From Prevotella sp. P3-122 (GTDB lineage: Bacteria > Bacteroidota > Bacteroidia > Bacteroidales > Bacteroidaceae): a DNA stretch of 64,000 nucleotides. Of this stretch, positions 43,905 through 53,288 are shown one piece after another (the first letter of the stretch is position 1; each line of letters starts with the position of its first letter). The position numbers were made by a program, and so were the translations under genes. The notes under the pieces were generated by a model. The model did no database searches. It saw only the letters and a program-made list of their open reading frames with translations, and was not told the DNA's origin. The DNA lies in assembly GCF_002251365.1 (NCBI RefSeq), contig NZ_NPJH01000058.1, forward strand, positions 55,879 through 119,878, in the 5' to 3' direction.

Positions 43905-44834
43905 ATGACCAGCACAGCCCGCAGTCAGGAGCTTGACTATCTGAAGGGAGTACTCATCCTGCTGATGATAGCCTTCCACCTTGTCTATTTCGAGCACCTG
44001 TACCCCTATGCCAAGCAGGTGGTATATACGTTCCATATGCCGGCATTCCTGCTCGTAAGTGGCTATCTGGTCAACGTGGCTAAAACATGGCGGCAATTCC
44101 TCATCACTATGATGTGGATTGCCGTGCCATACGCCATCATGGAGAGCGCGTATGTCGTTGCGGCATCCCTGCTCCCCGTCTCTGACCATGTAGACAACCT
44201 CACTCCCGCACTATTCCTTGACAAGCTAGTGCTCAACCCCCTCGGCCCATACTGGTATCTGCATACCATGATAGTATGTGGCCTTATAACAAAGGCAGCG
44301 CAGTCGCTTCCTGTGGGCAAGCTTGCACGTCTTCTTGCCATGGTCGTCGTCATGGCCGTAGTATCGCTGTCGCCACTGACCCTCTCGCTGCCATGCGCCA
44401 TGTACTATCTCGCAGGCCATGCCCTGCGCACTTCAGGCCAGCCGTTCACGCTGTTCTTTCCTTCTACCTTGCTTGCCGTATTGCCCTTTGCCGCCCTGGC
44501 CTGCTTCCCTTCCTGTCTTAACAAGGCTACTCCCGGCGGAGCCGTCATGGTGTATCTCTCTGTATGCTCGCTGCTTGCTGTCTACCGTCTGTCAGGAACA
44601 CGCTTGCGGCAAGTACTATCTTTCCTTGGCCGTCGCTCTCTGCTGCTCTATGTGTTCTCACCAGTATTTACCTTGTCTGCAAAAGCCTTGGTACCCTTTC
44701 TTTCCTTCGACCCCACGGGGCTCCTGTTCCTTGTCCTTTCGCTCCTGCTTGCAGTGTGCGGAAGTCTGGCCATAGGCTATGTACTCGACCGCCTGCATAT
44801 TTCTCCCTGGATATTCGGAAAGAACACAATGTGA
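43905..44834 (+). CDS. Acyltransferase-3 family membrane protein
   Basis: 309 residues with about ten membrane helices. The N-terminal signature ELDYLKGVLILLMIAFHLVYF contains the catalytic His. YTFHMPAFLLVSGYLVN and LGPYWYLHTMIVCGL follow. Family members O-acetylate sugars of surface polysaccharides or peptidoglycan. The substrate is unknown. It is probably co-transcribed with typA and ends at a strong terminator. Confidence 0.85.
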   Translation: MTSTARSQELDYLKGVLILLMIAFHLVYFEHLYPYAKQVVYTFHMPAFLLVSGYLVNVAKTWRQFLITMMWIAVPYAIMESAYVVAASLLPVSDHVDNLTPALFLDKLVLNPLGPYWYLHTMIVCGLITKAAQSLPVGKLARLLAMVVVMAVVSLSPLTLSLPCAMYYLAGHALRTSGQPFTLFFPSTLLAVLPFAALACFPSCLNKATPGGAVMVYLSVCSLLAVYRLSGTRLRQVLSFLGRRSLLLYVFSPVFTLSAKALVPFLSFDPTGLLFLVLSLLLAVCGSLAIGYVLDRLHISPWIFGKNTM

Positions 44835-44914
44835 GGTGTCTTTTGCTCAACTATATAAGTGAATAATAATACACACATACAAGGGGGGCTTTGTTGAATC
44901 CACATATACAGAAC

Positions 44915-44966
44915 CACCACGGGGACATTCCGTCTTTATGGAATGTCCCCGTGGTGATTGTTTTTA
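44915..44966 (+). terminator. Strong terminator between acyltransferase and AraC-type genes
   Basis: CACCACGGGGACATTCC (44915-44931) pairs perfectly with 44940-44956 (17 bp, 8-nt loop), followed by ATTGTTTTTAT. It separates two convergent genes. Confidence 0.9.
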
Positions 44967-44991
44967 TACAATTATGTTTTTTACGAATGTC

Positions 44992-45438
44992 TTATTTCTT
45001 TCTGCTGGCCATGATGTCAGGATGCTCCAAAAGATATTTCATCTTGTAGTCTCTTGGTGTTGTTCCCTGAAACTTGTAGAAAGCAGCGTAGAATGACTGT
45101 CTGTTTGCAAAGCCAACCATGTCGGCGATGTCGCCCATGTTTAGTCCGATGTATCTTTTGTCGGTAAGAAGTGTCATGGCATCGTTGATACGGTAGGAAT
45201 TGACAAAAGACGTGAAGTTCTGGTGAAATCTGGTGTTGACTACAGCGCTGATGTAGCGGGTGTTGGTGTTAAGGTCTTCGGCCAGGTTCTTGGCAGAGTA
45301 ATTCTTGTCCTTATACTTCTTCTCCATTACTATTATCCTTAGAATGCCCTCCTGAAGTTTGTCCATCATTTCTGGACTGACAAGCGACCTGTACTTTGCC
45401 TCTTTCGGCTTTAGCTCGTGCAAGTTGTACTTTACCAT
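44992..45438 (-). CDS. AraC-type helix-turn-helix regulator (small, DNA-binding domain only)
   Basis: 148 residues. The last about 95 form the double helix-turn-helix domain: YSAKNLAEDLNTNTRYISAV, FVNSYRINDAMTLL and IADMVGFANRQSFYAAFYKF with the GTTPRDYK end. The short N-terminal part has no sensor domain. In Bacteroidota such domains often sit at the end of hybrid two-component proteins; here it is free-standing. The target is unknown. A full consensus promoter precedes it. Confidence 0.85.
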   Translation of the reverse strand: MVKYNLHELKPKEAKYRSLVSPEMMDKLQEGILRIIVMEKKYKDKNYSAKNLAEDLNTNTRYISAVVNTRFHQNFTSFVNSYRINDAMTLLTDKRYIGLNMGDIADMVGFANRQSFYAAFYKFQGTTPRDYKMKYLLEHPDIMASRKK

Positions 45439-45487
45439 AATGAATAATTTTTAGAGTTAGATAAACCTTCTTGGTCTTTTAGAGGTG

Positions 45488-45519
45488 CAAAGTTATACAA
45501 TCTGTTTGAAATTTACAAA
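45488..45519 (-). promoter_or_regulatory. Promoter TTTG-N20-TAACTTTG for the AraC-type gene
   Basis: On the minus strand, TTTG (45519-45516), 20 nt, TAACTTTG (45495-45488), 50 nt before the ATG. The rest of 45520-45746 shows only A/T-rich tracts and no gene. Confidence 0.75.
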
Positions 45520-45746
45520 AAAACGGCAAGTTTTTCCACTGTGATAGCCAACAAAAGCCCTTACCAGTGGTTCTACAGGCATGGCTTAACATAGTGCAAA
45601 GGTGGTTACTGTTGGTCTGTTTAATAGGAAATAATAGTGATAAATGATAAAATAAATACCATTTGGGTAACATTTTTTTCCATATATGTGTAGTTATCAT
45701 TTTTTTTTTTTAACTTAGCGCACAAAATTGATAATATCATGGAACT

Positions 45747-46616
45747 ATGAGGCAGATAAAGATATCATACAACATCACGAACCGTGACAGTGAGGGCCTG
45801 GAGAAATACCTCGTGGACATCTCACGTGAGCCTATGGTTTCAGTAGAGGAGGAGACAGAGCTGGCGCACAAGATTTCCCTCGGCGGTCCAGAGGGAGAGA
45901 AGGCGCGCGACAGACTGGTAAAGGCCAACCTGCGGTTTGTTGTCTCCGTTGCCAAGCAATATCAGCATAAGGGGCTGTCGCTCACCGACCTTATCAACGA
46001 GGGCAATATCGGGCTGGTGAAAGCTGCCGATAAATTTGATGCCACCCGTGGCTTCAAGTTCATATCCTATGCCGTGTGGTGGATTCGGCAGAGCATCATG
46101 CAGGCTTTGGCCGAGCAAGGAAGGCTTGTGCGCATACCGCTCAACCAAATGGGCTATATCATGCGCATCAACCAGGCCATAGGACGTTTTCAGCAGACAT
46201 ACGGACGGATGCCTTCAACGGAGGAGCTGGCCGAGATAACGGGCATCGAAGAGGAGAAGGTGACCCAGAGCATGGCGAGCGACAACAAGGAGACGAGCAT
46301 TGACGCGCCTTTGGGCGATGGCGAGGACAATTCCATGGCAGACAGGCTGGTATCAGACGACATACACACCGACAGGAATGTCGATAAGGAGTCGATGGAG
46401 CAGGAAGTGGAAGTTGTGCTTGAGAATATTCTCCACGGGAAGGAGCTGAAGATACTAAAGGAGAGTTTCGGCATCGGAACCAGGGAGAAGACGCTTGAGG
46501 AGATAGCCTCCGACATGGGTCTCACGCGTGAGAGAGTAAGGCAGATTAAGGAGAGAAGCCTCATGAAAATCAGACAGAGCGGCAACGTGAAGATACTGCT
46601 TAAGTATCTGGGATGA
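45747..46616 (+). CDS. rpoD: Primary RNA polymerase sigma factor, Bacteroidota type
   Basis: 289 residues. Region 1.2 (YLVDISREPMVSVEEETELA), region 2 (LRFVVSVAKQYQHKGLSLTD, FKFISYAVWWIRQSIMQAL), region 3 and region 4 (EKTLEEIASDMGLTRERVRQ) are all present, and region 1.1 is absent, as in the housekeeping sigma factor of this phylum. It recognises the TTTG / TAnnTTTG promoters seen throughout the window. Confidence 0.95.
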   Translation: MRQIKISYNITNRDSEGLEKYLVDISREPMVSVEEETELAHKISLGGPEGEKARDRLVKANLRFVVSVAKQYQHKGLSLTDLINEGNIGLVKAADKFDATRGFKFISYAVWWIRQSIMQALAEQGRLVRIPLNQMGYIMRINQAIGRFQQTYGRMPSTEELAEITGIEEEKVTQSMASDNKETSIDAPLGDGEDNSMADRLVSDDIHTDRNVDKESMEQEVEVVLENILHGKELKILKESFGIGTREKTLEEIASDMGLTRERVRQIKERSLMKIRQSGNVKILLKYLG

Positions 46617-46678
46617 GGTGCCATATAAACAGTAATAAACAGGATGTCTATATTGACACAACTAATAATTTTTAAGGT

Positions 46679-47890
46679 ATGAAGAAAATCAAGATGACAA
46701 CCCCCATCGTAGAGATGGATGGAGACGAGATGACTAGGATTTTGTGGAGAATGATCAAGGATGAGCTTCTTCTCCCGTTCATAGACCTGAAGACAGAGTA
46801 TTATGACCTTGGCTTGCCCTACCGCGACAAGACCGGTGACCAAGTTACAATAGATGCTGCTGAGGCCACCAAGAAATATGGCGTGGCGGTAAAGTGTGCC
46901 ACTATCACTCCCAATGCCCAGCGCATGGACGAGTATAAACTTCATGAGATGTGGAAGAGTCCCAACGGCACTATACGCTCAATACTCGACGGCACCGTGT
47001 TCCGTGCTCCCATAACGATACCATCCATACATCCGGTGGTGAAGAACTGGGAACAGCCCATCACTATTGCCCGCCATGCCTATGGCGATGTATACAAGAG
47101 CGTGGAGATAAAGGCCGACGAGCCCGGTGTGGCCAAGCTTGTCTTCGAGGGCAAGAGCGGTAGCCGCGAGGAGGTTGTTATCCACAATTTCGATGGCCCG
47201 GGCGTTATCCAGGGTATGCACAACACCGACAAGTCCATAGCATCCTTCGCACATTCGTGCTTCAAGTATGCCATCGACACCCGTCAGGACCTGTGGTTTG
47301 CAACCAAGGACACCATATCAAAGAAGTATGATGCCCGTTTCCGCAAGATTTTCGAGGATATTTACGAGCAGGACTATAAGGAGACGTTCGAGAGTCTCGG
47401 CATAACCTATTTCTATACCCTTATAGATGACGCCGTGGCACGTGTCATACGTTCCAAGGGAGGATTTATCTGGGCATGCAAGAACTATGACGGCGACGTT
47501 ATGAGCGACATGCTGTCAACGGCCTTTGGCTCTCTTGCCATGATGACGAGCGTGCTCGTGAGTCCAGATGGCAACTATGAGTACGAGGCTGCCCACGGCA
47601 CCGTTACCCGCCATTACTACAGATACCTTAAGGGTGAGGAAACATCCACCAACCCCATGGCCACCATCTTCGCCTGGAGTGGCGCATTGCGCAAGCGTGG
47701 TGAGCTTGACGGCATAGACGAGCTTGTAGGCTTTGCCAACAGCCTTGAGAAGGCATGTCTCGACACACTTGCCGACGGCATCGCCACCAAGGACCTTGTA
47801 GGACTTATGGAGGGAGTAGAGGCTAAGGCCGTCACCTCAGCAGGGTTCATTGCCGCCATACGCGAGAGGTTGGAGAAGGCTCTTGCCTGA
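46679..47890 (+). CDS. icd: NADP-dependent isocitrate dehydrogenase
   Basis: 403 residues of the eukaryote-like IDH class: VEMDGDEMTRILWRMIKDEL, the substrate loop KSPNGTIRSILDGTVFRAPI, DDAVARVIRSKGGFIWACKN and YEYEAAHGTVTRHY. It converts isocitrate to 2-oxoglutarate and CO2, making NADPH. It starts 62 bp after rpoD. No own promoter is obvious. Confidence 0.95.
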   Translation: MKKIKMTTPIVEMDGDEMTRILWRMIKDELLLPFIDLKTEYYDLGLPYRDKTGDQVTIDAAEATKKYGVAVKCATITPNAQRMDEYKLHEMWKSPNGTIRSILDGTVFRAPITIPSIHPVVKNWEQPITIARHAYGDVYKSVEIKADEPGVAKLVFEGKSGSREEVVIHNFDGPGVIQGMHNTDKSIASFAHSCFKYAIDTRQDLWFATKDTISKKYDARFRKIFEDIYEQDYKETFESLGITYFYTLIDDAVARVIRSKGGFIWACKNYDGDVMSDMLSTAFGSLAMMTSVLVSPDGNYEYEAAHGTVTRHYYRYLKGEETSTNPMATIFAWSGALRKRGELDGIDELVGFANSLEKACLDTLADGIATKDLVGLMEGVEAKAVTSAGFIAAIRERLEKALA

Positions 47891-48025
47891 CACACCGCCT
47901 GTCCTGAGCCTGACTGCGGCTCCTGCGCCTGACTGTATGTGGCCTATAGCCCTTGCCATGCTGCTATGCGGCAGGCAATATGCACTTCTGTACCAGTAAA
48001 TGCTGCTATGTGCCAGTCAATGAGC

Positions 48026-48814
48026 TCAGATAACCCCGAAATGGTGCAGCGCATTTCTAACGCCGTCTTCGTCGACACTGTCTGTCACGAAGTCGGCGTT
48101 TTCCTTTGCCTCGTCGCAACCGTTGCCCATAGCCACACCTATGCCTGCAGCGCGCAGTATTGGAGTGTCGTTGCCGCCGTCGCCGAATGCCATGGTGTCA
48201 TGGATATCGAAACCAAGATGCCGGGCCATAGCTGCCAGCCCCTTTCCCTTGTCGGCCTTGCTGCATGTGATATCGGTAAACTGTGGTGTCCATCTTCCCG
48301 ACGTGCATCCGGGCAGCAGAGCCATCAGTTCCTCCTCTTGCGAGGGAGAGATGAATGGTGTCATCTGCAGTATGGGCTTGCAGAGGAGCCTTTCAGCCGG
48401 CAGGCTGTAGTCTATGCAGCTTACTCCAAGCCACTTGTTGAATATGTCGTCGACATCCTGCTTGTAGTTGAAGACGGCCACGTCGTCCTTGCCGCTCATC
48501 ACTATCGGGCGGTCCCATTGCCGGCATGCGTCCATGATTACGGCCACCTCGTCCTCGCTGATGGCGTTCATGCACACTTGCTCCTTGCCAATGAAGCAGT
48601 AAGCTCCGTTGGTGGTTATGTAGCCGTCTATGAGGTCGTCAATCTGGCCGAGATTATTAATAATATGTATGGGGCGGCCAGTGGAGATAAAGACCATCAC
48701 TCCCTTCTGTTTGGCAGCTCTTAGAGCCTGGACGGTGGAGTCGGGGATGCGGTGGGTGTTGAACGACACCAGCGTGCCGTCAATATCGAAAAATAAAGCT
48801 TTGAAGTTTCTCAT
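48026..48814 (-). CDS. HAD-family (Cof-type) phosphatase
   Basis: 262 residues from 48814. The nucleophile motif is ALFFDIDGTLVSF, motif II is MVFISTGRP, the Lys region is CSKADKGKGLAAMARHLGF and motif IV is MAFGDGGNDTPILRAAGIG. The type II cap lies between. Such enzymes dephosphorylate sugar phosphates or flavin/cofactor intermediates; the substrate is unclear. An upstream ATG at 48853 is possible but adds non-family residues. Confidence 0.88.
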   Translation of the reverse strand: MRNFKALFFDIDGTLVSFNTHRIPDSTVQALRAAKQKGVMVFISTGRPIHIINNLGQIDDLIDGYITTNGAYCFIGKEQVCMNAISEDEVAVIMDACRQWDRPIVMSGKDDVAVFNYKQDVDDIFNKWLGVSCIDYSLPAERLLCKPILQMTPFISPSQEEELMALLPGCTSGRWTPQFTDITCSKADKGKGLAAMARHLGFDIHDTMAFGDGGNDTPILRAAGIGVAMGNGCDEAKENADFVTDSVDEDGVRNALHHFGVI

Positions 48815-48943
48815 CTTCCCAAATGTATTTTTGATAATGTAATTCTCGCACACAATTGCACAAGCAGCAGAACCTTCCCCCGAGGTCCTGCTGCTTGAGA
48901 TTACGGTCTGTTGTCTGTTGTATGCCGTTATGCGAAATAAGTC

Positions 48944-49780
48944 TTATTCTCCCTCTGGTGCCTTGTCGATAAGGTCCATGAACTGGTCGAGCTTCGGAGT
49001 GATGATTATCTGTGTGCGGCGGTTGCGCTGCTTGCCTACTTCTGTGTCGTTCGATGCCAGCGGGTTGTATTCGCCACGTCCGCCCGCCGTGAGCCTCTTC
49101 GGGTCTACGCCATAGTGGTTCTGCAGATACTGCACCACGCTGGAGGCGCGCAGGCAGGAGAGGTCCCAGTTGTTGCGGATATTCTCGCGGCTTATGGGCA
49201 CATTGTCGGTATTACCCTCTATCAGCACGTCGTAGTCCTTGTAGTCCATGATAATTTTCGCAATCTTTGACAGGGTCTCCTGTGCCCTGTCGTTAATCTC
49301 GTACGAGCCACTCTTGTAGAGCATGTTGTCAGCGAGCGAGATGTATACCACTCCCTTGAGCACCTGCACGTCAACCTCCTTCATCTCTTCCTTGCTCAGC
49401 GAGCGTGTGAGGTTGTTGGTGAGCACCATGTTGAGCGAGTCGCTCTTGCTCTTTACCTCAACGAGGTGTCTGATATACTGATTCGACTCGTTAATCTGGT
49501 CTACCAGCTTCGATATGTTGACATTGTTGGAGCTTGCGTTGCTGAGACTCTGGTCGAGCGAGCGCTGCAGGGCTGCATAGTCTTTCTTCTGCTGCTCAAT
49601 CTGTGCCTCCAGGCTTGCGGCGCGTGCCTTGGCAGCAGCCAGTTCCTCCTTGGCGTTCTGGTAGTTTGTTGACAGTTCCCTGTTCTCGTTCTGGCAGTTC
49701 TGCAAATCTTTCTTGCTTGCGCAGCTGCTGGCGAGCAGCGTTGCTGCCACCATACCTAAGATTACAAAATTCTTTCTCAT
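48944..49780 (-). CDS. OmpA-family lipoprotein with coiled coil
   Basis: 278 residues. A lipoprotein signal (LGMVAATLLASSCASKK, Cys near 20) is followed by a coiled coil (about 25-85, NQNAKEELAAAKARAASLEA-like heptads) and a C-terminal OmpA peptidoglycan-binding domain (about 140-265; VLIEGNTDNVPIS, LRASSVVQYL, RLTAGGRGEYNPLA, NRRTQIIITP). It probably tethers the outer membrane to peptidoglycan. Confidence 0.9.
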   Translation of the reverse strand: MRKNFVILGMVAATLLASSCASKKDLQNCQNENRELSTNYQNAKEELAAAKARAASLEAQIEQQKKDYAALQRSLDQSLSNASSNNVNISKLVDQINESNQYIRHLVEVKSKSDSLNMVLTNNLTRSLSKEEMKEVDVQVLKGVVYISLADNMLYKSGSYEINDRAQETLSKIAKIIMDYKDYDVLIEGNTDNVPISRENIRNNWDLSCLRASSVVQYLQNHYGVDPKRLTAGGRGEYNPLASNDTEVGKQRNRRTQIIITPKLDQFMDLIDKAPEGE

Positions 49781-49813
49781 ATCTTAATATTGTTAATATG
49801 TTAATATTTTCTG

Positions 49814-49821
49814 CAAAGTTA
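49814..49821 (-). promoter_or_regulatory. -7 box TAACTTTG for the OmpA lipoprotein
   Basis: Exact TAnnTTTG on the minus strand, 33 nt before the ATG. The leader contains ATATTAA repeats. Confidence 0.6.
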
Positions 49822-49959
49822 CTATTTATGACGGCAATAACCTTCTAAAGTTACTCCTCTTTATGGAAAATTAACCGCTTTTTGTCCCGTTTTATTGTGT
49901 GTTAACGAGTTAAATAGTCAAGTCGGCTAAATTTCATCCCAAAAATGATGTGGTTTTTC

Positions 49960-49990
49960 TTTGTCATGTCATTTGTTTGAGCTACCTTTG
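49960..49990 (+). promoter_or_regulatory. Promoter TTTG-N19-TACCTTTG for the O-acetylation cassette
   Basis: TTTG at 49960-49963, 19 nt, TACCTTTG at 49983-49990, 20 nt before the ATG at 50011. This is a perfect consensus. Confidence 0.8.
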
Positions 49991-50010
49991 TCGGCTCAAA
50001 AGAATAACAG

Positions 50011-50793
50011 ATGAGAAGAGTTCTTGCCATATTATTGCTTCTCGTTGCCATAGCCTCCAGCAGGGCCGGCACGCACGACGGCAATGATGTTGTGCTGCTG
50101 GGCGACTCCAACACATGGCTTGGCGGAGACAGCTGCGACAACAGGAGGGGATGGAGCTGGTGGTTCTGTAGCTGCTACCATCCTGCCACATGCGTGAGCT
50201 ATGCGCGCAGCGGTGCCACATGGACTAATACTCCAAGTACGGTGAGGGATATCACGGGCTATTCGGAGACCATCTCTGACAACAATGTTATCTACAATCA
50301 GATATATCGGCTTGTCGATGCCGTAAGAACAGGCGTGCAGCCCATGCCGGAGCTTGTTGTTGTCATGGCAGGCACCAATGATGCGTGGTTTTGCACCAAG
50401 CGCCCCTACGCCTTGTCAGAAACTGCTGACGAGGCCTTCAGCAGGACGTTGCCTGCCTGTGCGTCGGAGGCCGTCACCCTGGCATCATCCGTACGGCTGG
50501 CTTGTGACATCCTTATGCGCGAGCTGCCCTCATCGCGCATCGTCCTGATTACGCCCATGCAGTCGGTGAGCGCGGGATCTGACGCCATAGCCGCCGTCTC
50601 AGCCATTATTGCCGACTGTGGTCAAAGAATAGGACTGCCCGTCATACGTCTCGACACCGACGGATGTGTGAAAGCAGACACGGAGAGACGGCACCGTACG
50701 TACACATACGACGGCAACCACACCAACACCGAGGGTGCGCGGTGCATAGGAGAGTACATAGCACGGGCGATAGATAACATAAGCGACAAATAA
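50011..50793 (+). CDS. Secreted SGNH/GDSL hydrolase
   Basis: 260 residues with a signal peptide (1-19). Block I is VVLLGDSNTWLGG with the nucleophile Ser, block III is VVMAGTNDAW (Gly-x-Asn-Asp), and the terminal catalytic pair is in TYDGNHTNTEG (Asp and His). It is likely an esterase on a polysaccharide or cell-wall O-acetyl group. It is first in a five-gene plus-strand run; the MBOAT gene starts 11 bp later. Confidence 0.87.
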   Translation: MRRVLAILLLLVAIASSRAGTHDGNDVVLLGDSNTWLGGDSCDNRRGWSWWFCSCYHPATCVSYARSGATWTNTPSTVRDITGYSETISDNNVIYNQIYRLVDAVRTGVQPMPELVVVMAGTNDAWFCTKRPYALSETADEAFSRTLPACASEAVTLASSVRLACDILMRELPSSRIVLITPMQSVSAGSDAIAAVSAIIADCGQRIGLPVIRLDTDGCVKADTERRHRTYTYDGNHTNTEGARCIGEYIARAIDNISDK

Positions 50794-50804
50794 CACAGAC
50801 AACA

Positions 50805-52250
50805 ATGGTTTTTTCTGACCTTTTCTTCATATTCGTATTTCTGCCACTTTTCATGCTCAGCTACATGCTGGCCTCATATGCTGACAGACGGCTGCAGGCT
50901 GACGGCATGCCAGCGAGAGCAACCTGCCGCAATGCGGTTCTTGTGGCATTCTCGCTCATTTTCTATGCCTGGGGCGAGCCGGTCTATGTCTTCCTCATGC
51001 TGTTGAGCGTGCTTGCCAACTACTGGGCAGGACTGGCCATAGACCGTGGCCAGGGACGCAACAGGGCAGCCCTGGTGGCTGGACTGGCTGTCAACGTCCT
51101 GATATTGGGTGTGTTCAAGTATGCCTCTTTTATAGCCCAGACCCTTGCCGACCTCGGAATGCCTGTTGCCGTGCCGCGCATCTCGCTTCCGATAGGCATC
51201 AGCTTCTATACTTTCCAGTCCATATCCTACCTTGTCGATGTCTACCGCAAGGAGGCTCCGGCCCAGCGCCGCTATGCCGACCTGCTGCTCTACATATCCA
51301 TGTTCCCTCAGCTCATTGCCGGTCCTATCGTCCGCTACGACATTGTCGCCCTGCAGATTAGGGAGCGAACCATCATGCGCTTCGACCTTGTCGAGGGCAT
51401 CTACCGTTTCTTCATCGGACTGGGCAAGAAGGTTATCCTCGCCAATCAGTTCTCGGAGATAGCCGACCAGTTCCTGGCGGGCGGTCTCAACGACTTGTCC
51501 ACTTCGGGCGCATGGGTAGGCATACTCGCCTTTACGTTCCAGATATTCTTCGACTTCTCCGGCTACAGCGACATGGCTATAGGACTTGGCCGTTGCCTGG
51601 GCTTCCGCTTCGCAGAGAACTTCGCACATCCCTATTGCTGCACGTCGATAACCGATTTCTGGCGCCGCTGGCACATGTCGCTTGGCAGCTTCTTCCGCGA
51701 TTATGTTTACATCCCCTTAGGCGGCAACCGCCGTCATCAGGTGGCCAACATTCTTGTGGTGTGGTTCCTCACGGGACTATGGCATGGCGCAAGCTGGAAC
51801 TTCGTCATCTGGGGCCTCTATTTCGGCATCATCGTGACTTTGGAGAAGTACACCCTGCTGCGCGTGCGCGACCGCATACCATCGGTGCTGCTCCATGTCT
51901 ACAGCCTGCTGCTGGTTGTCGTGGGGTGGGGCATATTCTACTTCGACGACTTCGGGCGCATGACGGCGTTCTTCACAGCCTTTGCGGGCAATGCTTCCGA
52001 ACTGCATGACTTCACGGTAGAGAGTGCCCTGTTCGGCAATTTCTGGTTGTGGGTGTCGGGAGTGTTGTTCTCGCTTCCCGTCTACGACTTCGTGTCGCGG
52101 CGTTTTGCCCGGCTGTTCCCCGCCAACACCCTGCTGCGCCGCAATCTGGTGCTTGCCATGAGGCTTGTCGTGTCGTGCGTGCTTCTGTTTCTGAGTGTGT
52201 CACTTCTTGTTGGAGCCACCAACAATGCGTTCATATATACGAGATTTTAG
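50805..52250 (+). CDS. MBOAT-family membrane O-acyltransferase (AlgI-like)
   Basis: 481 residues with about eleven membrane segments. AlgI-like motifs include FFIFVFLPLFMLSYM, ISLPIGISFYTFQSISYLVD, PQLIAGPIVRYDIVALQIR, FFDFSGYSDMAIGLGRCLGF, ITDFWRRWHMSLGSFFRDYV and FLTGLWHGASWNF, which contains the catalytic His. It carries acetyl groups across the membrane for transfer to an exported polymer by SGNH-like partners such as the DHHW proteins encoded next. Confidence 0.94.
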   Translation: MVFSDLFFIFVFLPLFMLSYMLASYADRRLQADGMPARATCRNAVLVAFSLIFYAWGEPVYVFLMLLSVLANYWAGLAIDRGQGRNRAALVAGLAVNVLILGVFKYASFIAQTLADLGMPVAVPRISLPIGISFYTFQSISYLVDVYRKEAPAQRRYADLLLYISMFPQLIAGPIVRYDIVALQIRERTIMRFDLVEGIYRFFIGLGKKVILANQFSEIADQFLAGGLNDLSTSGAWVGILAFTFQIFFDFSGYSDMAIGLGRCLGFRFAENFAHPYCCTSITDFWRRWHMSLGSFFRDYVYIPLGGNRRHQVANILVVWFLTGLWHGASWNFVIWGLYFGIIVTLEKYTLLRVRDRIPSVLLHVYSLLLVVVGWGIFYFDDFGRMTAFFTAFAGNASELHDFTVESALFGNFWLWVSGVLFSLPVYDFVSRRFARLFPANTLLRRNLVLAMRLVVSCVLLFLSVSLLVGATNNAFIYTRF

Positions 52251-52254
52251 GATT

Positions 52255-53259
52255 ATGATGAGAATAGTAACAATAATATTGGCCGTGACAATGGCCGCCG
52301 CGGCTGTTGCCGCCCCCTCGGTAAGCATCCGTAGGACAGCCCGTGGCATCATCGTTGTCGACGACGGTGAGCATATACGGGCGTTGGAGCCGTTCAGCGG
52401 CCATGCGTCGGGAGGCACGTGGTATGCCGGGGCTGTCAACAGCTACCGTGATGCCATGCCTGCAGATGTGAATGTCTACTGCATGGTCATCCCCACAGCC
52501 GTGGAGTTCTATTGCCCCGAGGAGGCAAGGACTTGGACTGTGGCCGAGAAGCCGGTCATTGACAATATATACGCCTCGCTGTCGCCTGCCGTCCATGCCA
52601 TCGATGTGTACTCCGTTCTTCAGGCACATGCCGGTGAGCCCATCTATGCCCGTACCGACCACCACTGGTCGCCCCTTGGAGCCTATTACGCAGCCGGGGA
52701 GTTCGCTCGTGTGGCTGGGGTATGCTTTTCCCCACTTGCCAACTACGAGCGCAAGGTGGTGCGCGACTTCGTTGGCAGCATGTACTATTATTCCAAGGAC
52801 CCGGCGGTAAAGAATGACCCCGAGGAGTTCGTATACTATGTGCCACAGGACTCATCATACATTACCACATATATAGGCCACAATATGGGCCGCAACCGCA
52901 AGGTGACGGGGATAACGGCGCCTTTCCAGGGGCCCTTCTTCATCAGCTACAAGGATGGCAGCAGCAGCGCATACTGCACATTCATGGGCGGCGATACCCG
53001 CACGACGCATGTCGCCACGAAGTCGGAGACCGGGCGCAACCTGCTCGTCATCAAGGACAGCTATGGCAATGCCCTGCCCGGCTACCTCTTTGATGCCTTC
53101 GATGACATCCATGTCGTTGATTTCCGATATTTCACACGCAACATTGTGGACTACGTCAGGGACAACAACATCACCGACATCCTTCTCGTGAACAACCTCC
53201 AGCATGCCTATGCGCAGACAACAAGCACAGCCCTGATGAAGATGCTCGGCAAGTCGTGA
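52255..53259 (+). CDS. DHHW/AlgJ-like SGNH protein, short paralogue
   Basis: 334 residues from the ATG at 52255, just after the MBOAT stop; the longer frame from 52195 overlaps MBOAT. A signal peptide (about 1-20, ending AVAA) precedes an AlgJ/AlgX-like domain. It shows the catalytic ARTDHHWSPLGAYYAAGEFA and, near the end, the Ser motif IKDSYGNALPGYLFDAF. It likely transfers or handles O-acetyl groups. It is closely similar to the next gene but lacks that protein's N-terminal membrane segment and acidic linker, so a tandem duplication is likely. Confidence 0.87.
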   Translation: MMRIVTIILAVTMAAAAVAAPSVSIRRTARGIIVVDDGEHIRALEPFSGHASGGTWYAGAVNSYRDAMPADVNVYCMVIPTAVEFYCPEEARTWTVAEKPVIDNIYASLSPAVHAIDVYSVLQAHAGEPIYARTDHHWSPLGAYYAAGEFARVAGVCFSPLANYERKVVRDFVGSMYYYSKDPAVKNDPEEFVYYVPQDSSYITTYIGHNMGRNRKVTGITAPFQGPFFISYKDGSSSAYCTFMGGDTRTTHVATKSETGRNLLVIKDSYGNALPGYLFDAFDDIHVVDFRYFTRNIVDYVRDNNITDILLVNNLQHAYAQTTSTALMKMLGKS

Positions 53260-53288
53260 CATAACAATATTCCTGAGGAGCTGACTAA